DNA of 64,000 nucleotides, taken from contig JAIEPX010000008.1 of assembly GCA_019748175.1 (NCBI GenBank), positions 62,001-126,000 of the forward strand, given 5' to 3'. This document shows positions 47,990 through 55,409 of this stretch, in pieces. The notes under the pieces were generated by a model, which saw nothing but the letters and a program-made list of their open reading frames with translations, ran no database searches and was not told the origin of the DNA. Every line of letters starts with the position of its first letter. Position 1 is the stretch's first letter. The stretch is from Gammaproteobacteria bacterium. Its GTDB lineage: Bacteria > Pseudomonadota > Gammaproteobacteria > JAIEPX01. The translations under genes were made by a program, and so were the position numbers.

Positions 47990-50674
47990 ATGCTCAAATC
48001 GATAAATGATGACAGCTCATTCTTAGGCCAGGAAGCGGTAATGTTACCAATGCGTGAGGAAGTTCAACCGAGTAAAAATAGAAGCAGATATTTGGTTGAA
48101 TTTTATAATCTTGTACCAGCGCTTTTAGCCAACGGCTTAGAGGCTCTAGAAATTTTGGATGTACTGATATCCTCAGAGTTAAATCTATCCCTTCATCATT
48201 CAGAGCATAACTGTCATACCCACCGATTCATACACTTGCTTATGATGTCAGTTTCTGTTGATGAATGGAGTAACTATTATCTGCAATTTTTAAGAACCTA
48301 CGGAAAATTCCTCGACAGTAAATCCACATACCGAGTACAGGTAGAACATATCGTTAACCAATGGAATCAAAAGATCCTTTCAGATGGAAAAAATCGTCCT
48401 TGGGCGCTTGACATCTTAACAAACGATTTAGACCCATTCAGCATAAATCAAGGGCTAGAAGTATTTTATGATGACGTGAGTTTGCACAGCGCTGTGAATT
48501 TGATTCTTGAGAATTTTGAGCGCACAGTATTTAATAATAATCATAATGATCTTCTAGATGATTTGCAGAAACTTCAAGATGATGTTGACTCTCATCGTCT
48601 TAGCTTAAACCTCGATTTGTTTACTCGCTGTTTAATGAGCGATTCCTACTTTCTTGCAGCAGGAATTGACCTGATCAAAGAAAATTTAGGCAAACAATCG
48701 GACTATCATCGAAGAGTGACACTAATTTTCAACAAATGGAGTGAGGCTTTTCTCAGCGTTTTTCACAAATTTACTGTTCCAGGAGTTGAATTTAAATCTG
48801 TATACTATCGATTAAAATATCCTCGAACAGGATTATCTGTATTAGACCTAGCTCTCCTAACATCAATGTCTATAACGCATGAATTGAGGTCAATTACAGT
48901 ATACGATGATATAGAATTGTTTTTGAACATTAATAAGATTCTTAAATCAAATGGATATAATTTTTTAGGGTCAGTCGTTAAAAATCCTTTTCTAGATGAT
49001 TTAAGATCGGCTCAACAGAGCAATCCCATCTGCCCAGTAAAATTATCCAATTTAGCTAGTAACTCAGCTTTTGATGGTCTTTGTAATGATATATTGATGC
49101 AGATTTTTAGTGCGCTGCATAATCCACAGTCTGACACGGATCTGCGAAGATTAACCTTAACTTGTAAAAGCTTATTTTTATTCCGTGACGAGCTAATGTA
49201 TCGAAAAATGCTTCGACCCATTACCATCATGAGTATAGGTGCACATCATACCTGGAGAAGCTTCGACTCGTGTCAACAATTCAGATTGGAATCATTGGGG
49301 ATTTGCAATAGTGGTGACATTATCGGGGCTGATGATGATCAATTTTACATATGGTCAGCCAAGACATATCTTTTAATAAATCTCATTAAACCCAAAAAGA
49401 ACATAAAGTTTCTCCATGCTATAATATTACCTAACAGTGATATATTAATCGTCTCTGAGCTGATAAGAAGTGAAGAATACAAAAGATATCGTTTTATTGT
49501 CTATGGTTTTACCAGTTCATACAATGGTAAAGTTCATAGAAAATATTCGGATTGCCTTTTTTTTGATGATCCTTGCGGCCTTAAATATCTACAAACTAAG
49601 TCGAAACATCATCATATGCTGACTATTGGTTGGTTAGCACAGATAAAGAAGCTAAGAATTACATGGGATGATGGTCAGACAAAATGCATTCATGTAAATA
49701 TTTTTGACCCAACAAACAAACTGAGTTCTTTTTCACGCGATGGTGAAGTGATTGATTTTCCAAAAGAAAATTTACCATATAAAATAGTAATTCAGTTACC
49801 TGACGGCCGAATTTTAGGTTACTGTGAACGTGTTCATTATAAAAAACCGTTTTTAAACTACTTTGTTCTCTATCATTCTCAAGAATATCTACAGGCGATG
49901 AAGCGTAATAAACAAGTGAAGAGATCTGATATTTCCACCAATCACCGTCAAATAGATCCTAGAATGATTGAGAATAATGAAGTAACTCCAGTCTCACATG
50001 AGATTATCGATCCGACCTTGACAATAATTAAAGCCAAACATCACCAAAAATTAAATAGGACCATACAAATTTGGGCTAAAAGAGCAATATCACTTTTTGA
50101 AAGATGCAATAGATGTCAATTCACGAAACAATCAAAGTTAATTAAAGAAATGCAGAATCCCTCTGCTACATCTAATCCAACTAGGAATTTACACGCATTT
50201 TTAACTCAATCAACTTCAATATTTAAGTTTTATCACGAGGCTCCGAAGGAGTTGAATGACACTTGCTTTGACATTTATCTAGTTGCAACAATATGTAATG
50301 ATGTTAATGCGGGCGAATTACTTGATAGCACAGTACTAGATCCAAACAATCCTAATTGGAAACACAAAATTAAAAGACTTATCTCTTTCATGGAGGGTAG
50401 GAATTATCTTCGTAAATTAGTTATAGATAGTCTATCACATAAACTTTCGGAACAAAAAGATTTAGAGGTGGGTTTGATTTTTTATAAAGATGAATTGAGT
50501 CACTCATTTGAAAATGAACTAGAAGAGGAAAAACCCCTAATGCTTATATCAGACGAAAATGATGATCAACCGATGTCAGAAGATTCTTTGATTAATGATC
50601 TCGAAGCGCTTTTTGAGAAAGAAAAGCCAAAAGTGGAACTAGCTGATGAGTGCACCCTGTTTTTTAACTATTAA
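47990..50674 (+). CDS. Large F-box protein; candidate effector
   Basis: About 894 residues. The frame opens at 47957, but ATG 47990 has GAGGGG upstream. The middle (about residues 357-409) has an F-box pattern: FDGLCNDILMQIFSALHN, then LRRLTLTCKSLFLFRDELMY. F-boxes bind Skp1 in eukaryotic SCF ubiquitin ligases; bacterial examples are type III/IV effectors such as Legionella AnkB and LegU1. The first 350 residues are helical, and 400-620 contains beta-rich segments that may form repeats. The C-terminus is acidic (LEALFEKEKPKVELADE). No signal peptide or membrane helix. It lies in the island between DUF155 fragments. Confidence 0.75.
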   Translation: MLKSINDDSSFLGQEAVMLPMREEVQPSKNRSRYLVEFYNLVPALLANGLEALEILDVLISSELNLSLHHSEHNCHTHRFIHLLMMSVSVDEWSNYYLQFLRTYGKFLDSKSTYRVQVEHIVNQWNQKILSDGKNRPWALDILTNDLDPFSINQGLEVFYDDVSLHSAVNLILENFERTVFNNNHNDLLDDLQKLQDDVDSHRLSLNLDLFTRCLMSDSYFLAAGIDLIKENLGKQSDYHRRVTLIFNKWSEAFLSVFHKFTVPGVEFKSVYYRLKYPRTGLSVLDLALLTSMSITHELRSITVYDDIELFLNINKILKSNGYNFLGSVVKNPFLDDLRSAQQSNPICPVKLSNLASNSAFDGLCNDILMQIFSALHNPQSDTDLRRLTLTCKSLFLFRDELMYRKMLRPITIMSIGAHHTWRSFDSCQQFRLESLGICNSGDIIGADDDQFYIWSAKTYLLINLIKPKKNIKFLHAIILPNSDILIVSELIRSEEYKRYRFIVYGFTSSYNGKVHRKYSDCLFFDDPCGLKYLQTKSKHHHMLTIGWLAQIKKLRITWDDGQTKCIHVNIFDPTNKLSSFSRDGEVIDFPKENLPYKIVIQLPDGRILGYCERVHYKKPFLNYFVLYHSQEYLQAMKRNKQVKRSDISTNHRQIDPRMIENNEVTPVSHEIIDPTLTIIKAKHHQKLNRTIQIWAKRAISLFERCNRCQFTKQSKLIKEMQNPSATSNPTRNLHAFLTQSTSIFKFYHEAPKELNDTCFDIYLVATICNDVNAGELLDSTVLDPNNPNWKHKIKRLISFMEGRNYLRKLVIDSLSHKLSEQKDLEVGLIFYKDELSHSFENELEEEKPLMLISDENDDQPMSEDSLINDLEALFEKEKPKVELADECTLFFNY

Positions 50675-50760
50675 CGGAGAAGTGGAGCTGTTCTAGGAGC
50701 CCTGCAAATTCTCCTTTTAACTGTGATCCTATAGCAAATGCTGCACCAGATCATTCTTCA

Positions 50761-53181
50761 TTATACTGTTGGGTACTGTCCCATACCTACATTAATCAAT
50801 TCCACAGGAGCTGGATCTGCTAAATCTTCTGAGGAATAATCCTCATTGTGTAATTGTGCCATCTCTTCGACTAAATTCCAAAAGGCGATTCTAGTTTGCA
50901 TTAGCACACTCAAAAATCCGGCATAAAAATATTGACCACAGGCCGACTCGTCAAGTCGCAGAATTTTTATATTTGATTCTAAATTTAACCACTCAGGTAC
51001 ACGTCTATATTCTTCTACCGCCACCTTATTCCTGTAGATAGTTTCATCTTCTGGCAAATTGCATTCTATCCATTCTAAATTTTTATCCAGTGGTGTTAAT
51101 TGTCTAAAAAAATCCTTTTCATATTCCATAATGAAAGCGCGCAATAACAATATATCTTGATCTAAAACATCACTCAGACCGTAGTCATATTGCTCAGTAC
51201 AATATTTTGTCATGTATATGATAGTGGCCAGTTTTTCTGTTATATAATGATAATTATAGTGATTTGCGATTTCTGGTTGAACTCTACCCCTTTTAAGAAG
51301 TTGCCAATTGACTCTAAGGATCATTTTATGGCTAACGGTCTTAAATTTATTTCTATATTCTCTGTTACTTTGATATTGATTATGCAAATTATTTTTAATA
51401 ATCATTAGTTTTTCTTGATCAACAATATCCGAGAAATATTTTATGGAAATTCTATGTCCAAGTTGATTTAAACCATTAATTATTTGACTGATTGCAACTC
51501 GTATCTTTTTAAACTGTTTTTCTACGTAATCCATAACAAACTCTCTAGCGGGAATTGATGATAAATTTTCGTTATGTTTGAAGTTTTTCACGTCAACTTC
51601 AGACATTTTATTACGCCTTGCTTTCGATAACAGCATATCACGTACGGTGTCCCAAGTATAAATTTCTTTTACCAATACTAGATCTAGTATGAGTACTTTA
51701 CCTTCATAAGTCCCACATAAACACTCAAGAAAAGTTTCAACCCAGTGAAGCAATGAATAATCAATATCAATTGCTCTATCTATCCAAATCGGAAGAATAA
51801 AGTGCAATTCTTTGAAACTGCTTGGTAAGAAAGCTCGCGAAGGTATAGAATTTTTTTTTCTTATTTTCTGAATGTCAACATTTACTTCTGGCCTAAAGAA
51901 CGAGAATCGGGAAGATCTAGATCTAGGTAGCAAATATTCATTGATCTTATTCTTTTGATCTTCCGTAATGACCTCAGGAAATCTCAAAGAGTCAAGCACG
52001 GAATGACGCTGCTGATTATAATGATAAATCGCCCATTGCTTTTCATCAATCGCTTTAAATAATGTACGTGCTCCGTGAAATTTTGGAAATGATGCGACTC
52101 GCTCACACTCAGACATAGACTTTTGAAATTCTTTTTCACAGTCTGAAAGTTTTTTACCTTTGCGAGTGTCCCCCCTAAGTCGAAAATAATGATACATCAT
52201 TGAATTATTATATTCTTCTTCAAGGTCAAATTTCTCTGTGATTCTTTTGAACTCCAGAAATTGTAGTGTTGATTCACTATTAAACTCATACCCAAGCTCT
52301 CTGCAGCAACGTCTAGCATGTCTCAAAGCAGCATTGGTTAAGAGTGGAGAATAGTCGTCTTTTTCGTAGAGATGGTAATCATATTTACACTTTAGAAAAT
52401 TAACAATGTAACATTGAACGGCAAGTTCTTCAGTAATGTATTGAACAATGCATGGATTGGCGATCCTAGGTGGCAATACTGTTTTCGACTTAATTAATTG
52501 TGATTTTACTTTAACCATTATAGCGAATACAATGGACTTAAATTCCTTCAGATAGCTCGTTTTGTTTCTGTAACGACCGAGATAGTAATTTTTTATTTTA
52601 TCTACATGATCAAGTCTGATAAATTCAGCCCAATGTATAATTTCAACGACGTGCCCGTTTGATCGTATTCTAACTAATTCACTAGAAATGCTCTCTACCC
52701 ACTCTTCGGCAATTTTTCTCCCTTTTGCTCTTGCTGAATCGATCTTAACATCGTTTTCTCCTGATTTGATTTTACCTAAAAGATTATTAGTATTTTCCGA
52801 TTCCATGTCCATTAACATGTCATCTCGTAATATATTCCAAGCACTCAGTTCACCCGTAGGGACAATATCGATTACTAGAGTCATTTCAGGGAACGCTCTG
52901 TCTAAATTCTGAAGAAGATTAATAAACTTATCAGGCGAAAAGATATCTGACTTACTAATACGATCCATACAGATTGGTATTATGAAACTGAGAAATGGTT
53001 TTTTGGTGAGCGGGTGTATTTTAAGGGGCAGCTTCATTTGCATCTGCCAAGCAGTAATTTTTGTATGTATGACCTCTAAGCTCACTAAATCACTTGTTGG
53101 AGTGAAAAAGTCATACTCTTTGGCGTAAAATGCACCATCAAATGATTTCTTTATTGCATTTTCATCACGTTGATTTGACAT
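50761..53181 (-). CDS. Protein with two tandem predicted cyclodipeptide-synthase-like domains
   Basis: 806 residues. Two halves align with each other: copy 1 about 50-280, copy 2 about 450-675. Each has a first strand/loop (FLSFIIPICMDRI; LHFILPIWIDRA), a second strand (TLVIDIVPTGEL; VLILDLVLVKEI), a long helix, a HW or KY strand before a conserved basic helix (YYLGRYRNKTSYLKEFKS; NLHNQYQSNREYRNKFKT), then YITEELAVQCY / YITEKLATIIY. Mapping onto AlbC puts Cys71 and Trp466 at the Ser37 position, Tyr248/Glu252 at Tyr178/Glu182 in copy 1, and Tyr646/Lys650 in copy 2. Copy 2 therefore looks inactive. GGAG precedes the ATG. The PAS-LuxR gene lies 98 bp upstream on the same strand. Fold assignment is by eye. 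Confidence 0.6.
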   Translation of the reverse strand: MSNQRDENAIKKSFDGAFYAKEYDFFTPTSDLVSLEVIHTKITAWQMQMKLPLKIHPLTKKPFLSFIIPICMDRISKSDIFSPDKFINLLQNLDRAFPEMTLVIDIVPTGELSAWNILRDDMLMDMESENTNNLLGKIKSGENDVKIDSARAKGRKIAEEWVESISSELVRIRSNGHVVEIIHWAEFIRLDHVDKIKNYYLGRYRNKTSYLKEFKSIVFAIMVKVKSQLIKSKTVLPPRIANPCIVQYITEELAVQCYIVNFLKCKYDYHLYEKDDYSPLLTNAALRHARRCCRELGYEFNSESTLQFLEFKRITEKFDLEEEYNNSMMYHYFRLRGDTRKGKKLSDCEKEFQKSMSECERVASFPKFHGARTLFKAIDEKQWAIYHYNQQRHSVLDSLRFPEVITEDQKNKINEYLLPRSRSSRFSFFRPEVNVDIQKIRKKNSIPSRAFLPSSFKELHFILPIWIDRAIDIDYSLLHWVETFLECLCGTYEGKVLILDLVLVKEIYTWDTVRDMLLSKARRNKMSEVDVKNFKHNENLSSIPAREFVMDYVEKQFKKIRVAISQIINGLNQLGHRISIKYFSDIVDQEKLMIIKNNLHNQYQSNREYRNKFKTVSHKMILRVNWQLLKRGRVQPEIANHYNYHYITEKLATIIYMTKYCTEQYDYGLSDVLDQDILLLRAFIMEYEKDFFRQLTPLDKNLEWIECNLPEDETIYRNKVAVEEYRRVPEWLNLESNIKILRLDESACGQYFYAGFLSVLMQTRIAFWNLVEEMAQLHNEDYSSEDLADPAPVELINVGMGQYPTV

Positions 53182-53279
53182 AGTCTAGCTCCGTCATAAC
53201 TATTGGATGGAAGGATATTAGATGAGCGTGGGTGAATTTTCATAGAGGACTAAATACCCTATGCTCCTCCACAGATGGG

Positions 53280-54008
53280 CTATTCTCTCATTCTATCTGA
53301 GGAGCTGAGCAATAACTGTTTTGGAAGAATCTTTCCCATGCCTCGATGAAGCGCTTTTTCGACAATTTGAGACCGACTGCTACACCCCATTTTTATTTTA
53401 ATTCTTTCTAAATAATTTTGTATAGTTTTATATTTAATACCCATCTTTAATGCAACCTCTTTTGCGGTATAGCCGCGGATGTAAAAAAATAAGCATTCAG
53501 ATTCACGTGAGGAAAGTTTAAAATCGTCATAAGCATTTTGCAATATCAAGTTAAAGTGCGGATGATTGATGTCTTGATTAAATATCATGCCACCTTCGAT
53601 CAGAAACAATGCTGATCGCATCAATGGCGTATCAGTGATTTCGATTGAATTTCCCGCAAGACCCATTATGCAATTGTTATTGTTCAAAATAGTGTGAACA
53701 TTACAAATATGCATTCTCCACTGACCATCAGAATATTTTCCAAAGCACAAGATGGAAATGGGAATCCCAGTCTTTAAGACATAGTTATCCAATTCAACAA
53801 ATTGATCAGCGTGTTCACGAAGATGATTTGGAATATCATAATCTGTCGGACTTTCATATGATATCTTTGACGATTTAAACCCCAAAGAAACAGCACCAGC
53901 CCTATTAATAAGCCTGTAACGATGCTCTAAATCTTTCCACCAAACAATATTAGGAGATTGATCATAAATCTCTAACATAGATCCGAGCATGTCTGTACTA
54001 AAATCCAT
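53280..54008 (-). CDS. PAS-LuxR transcriptional regulator (second copy)
   Basis: 242 residues. PAS about 12-130 begins SPNIVWWKDLEHRYRLINRA. The LuxR helix-turn-helix at 175-230 (LSSRESECLFFYIRGYTAKE, VALKMGIKYKTIQNYLERIK) is intact. There is no receiver domain. It lies 98 bp upstream of the tandem CDPS-like gene on the same strand and is a plausible local regulator of it. It is similar in layout to the regulator at 27481. Confidence 0.9.
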   Translation of the reverse strand: MDFSTDMLGSMLEIYDQSPNIVWWKDLEHRYRLINRAGAVSLGFKSSKISYESPTDYDIPNHLREHADQFVELDNYVLKTGIPISILCFGKYSDGQWRMHICNVHTILNNNNCIMGLAGNSIEITDTPLMRSALFLIEGGMIFNQDINHPHFNLILQNAYDDFKLSSRESECLFFYIRGYTAKEVALKMGIKYKTIQNYLERIKIKMGCSSRSQIVEKALHRGMGKILPKQLLLSSSDRMRE

Positions 54009-54171
54009 TCAGACCTCGATAAAGTTAGATAAGGTACTTTTTAATCGTTAAGCGTACTTTAATTCATCTAACAGCTTGCGCACAATAGTTTCTGTAAATT
54101 CGATTTGTCCTGAGAAGCGACGAGCCAAAGATAACCCTTCGTAGAGTACTATGCTAACAAGGAGTAAAGCT

Positions 54172-54261
54172 ATGACTCGAGTCAATGATAATGCACATGA
54201 GGATTTATTGGAACCCTTTTTGATTCAGAATTCAGGGGCCATACGGCACCATTACCAGTAA
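54172..54261 (+). CDS. Small ORF or truncated gene start with strong ribosome site
   Basis: 29 codons beginning MTRVNDNAHEDLLEPF, with AAGGAG 7 nt before the ATG. No homologue is recognised. It may be the surviving 5' end of a gene lost during rearrangement of this border; another frame stays open for about 35 codons after it. Confidence 0.25.
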   Translation: MTRVNDNAHEDLLEPFLIQNSGAIRHHYQ

Positions 54262-54540
54262 TGTCCTATGCTTATAGTCACAGAGTAGTAAAAGCCCTGT
54301 TAGAAATGGATAGCGAAGGTAGGTAATGATGAAGGGTGTCATGAGCCGGGATTTGAATGCTAAGAAATGAAGGCTCTTAAGCAAGCGTGGTGTATTATGA
54401 AACGTATAGGTGTATCGGGCCGAGTTGTTGACCAAGCGGCGAGAATAGAAGCTAATGCCAGAGTGAAAGGTTGGACTGGCGCGTTATGTCGTCGAGTATT
54501 ATTTGAAATGTTTCGAGTCAGAAGTGACTCACAAAAAATT

Positions 54541-54604
54541 CTTTTTTATAATTATTTTTGAAGTAATAATTGAGTTGGTAAGGGTTTTTTTCCATTGGTT
54601 TTAG
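54541..54604 (+). pseudogene. Third remnant of the DUF155 gene 3' end
   Basis: Aligned to the end of the DUF155 gene, the frame reads FIIIFEVIIELVRVFFHWF then TAG, matching the parent's terminal IIFLITFEVII...DYFHWF and its stop, with the same following bases AGCAT. Only the last about 21 codons are clearly conserved. It is older than the copy at 47143. Confidence 0.75.
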
Positions 54605-54707
54605 CATATCCAGGACATTCAGAGTTTAATATGGAATATCCGTTTTAGGGCTTGGAGGATTGATCAAAGTAAAGTAAGATATCCTCGTCGAAGGGATGGG
54701 ATGAGCG

Positions 54708-55409
54708 ATGGGATATCCAATTTTACAGGAACAAGATTACTTAAAACTCACAGATGGTGCGAGTCTGGTTAAGCGTACACGCACAAAAATTCGCCTGCTT
54801 TTGAGTCAAGACGGAAAAATTATTAAACATATTTACAAGCGTAAATTGTTATCATCTTCTACACTTTGGCCTTATGCGACCCGATTTATCAAGAATGCAC
54901 AGTATCTTCAATCAAAAAATATATTAGTCCCAGAAATTCGAGCAGTATATTTTTATCCTAAATTAAATTGTGATATTTTGATCTATGATTATGTAGATGG
55001 TCGAACATTATACGATGTCGCACGAGATAGGGATTTGTCGTTTTTTCCACAGTTTGTAGAATACGTTGCTCAATTGCATAAATTGGGAATTTATTTCCAA
55101 GATATCCATTTAGATAATATTGTTGTCAATAATAATATTTTTACCTTGTTGGATTTAGAATCCATTCAAATTAAACGACGTTCATTGTCTAAATCTTTGC
55201 GTGCGAGGAATTTAGTGCATTTGTTTAATAAAAAAGAAGATATTCCTTTTTATAATCAATTTGGTTTGGAGAATTTCTTAAATCAATATTTTGATTTGGC
55301 TTGTCTATCAGAACCATTGCGTCGTAAAATTACCCATTATTTATGCTCTCGAGTTCCAAAAGATATTGCACCACTGAATAACTACGACATATTATATTCA
55401 AACATTTAA
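54708..55409 (+). CDS. LPS-core-kinase-like (WaaP/Kdo kinase/InaA superfamily) protein
   Basis: 233 residues. Kinase-like fold: hinge ILIYDYVDGRTLYDVA, catalytic loop YFQDIHLDNIVV with the Asp and Asn, and the metal-binding DLE in FTLLDLESIQI. It resembles LPS heptose/Kdo kinases, which phosphorylate inner core sugars at the membrane, though the usual HGDLH reads FQDIH. It may be an active lipopolysaccharide kinase of altered specificity. Its 3' end overlaps recG (convergent) by 12 bp. Confidence 0.82.
   Translation: MGYPILQEQDYLKLTDGASLVKRTRTKIRLLLSQDGKIIKHIYKRKLLSSSTLWPYATRFIKNAQYLQSKNILVPEIRAVYFYPKLNCDILIYDYVDGRTLYDVARDRDLSFFPQFVEYVAQLHKLGIYFQDIHLDNIVVNNNIFTLLDLESIQIKRRSLSKSLRARNLVHLFNKKEDIPFYNQFGLENFLNQYFDLACLSEPLRRKITHYLCSRVPKDIAPLNNYDILYSNI

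Larger units (their letters stand above)
54009..54707. other. Degenerate stretch at island right border
   Basis: 699 bp without a convincing gene. It contains a 29-codon ORF with a strong ribosome site (54172-54261), a 65-codon frame at 54367-54561 of unlikely coding character that runs into the DUF155 tail remnant in the wrong frame, the remnant itself (54541-54604), and an AATATCCG...GGGCTTGG phrase shared with 47.47 kb. Confidence 0.5.

Noticed and set aside
50675..50760. GGAGAA...TTCTCC inverted repeat followed by TTTT between the convergent F-box and CDPS-like genes
   Set aside because: Only a 6-bp outer stem with a long loop; possible terminator but too weak to annotate.
54367..54561. 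64-residue ORF at the island right border
   Set aside because: No ribosome site, no homology recognised, and its end reads the DUF155 tail remnant in the wrong frame.
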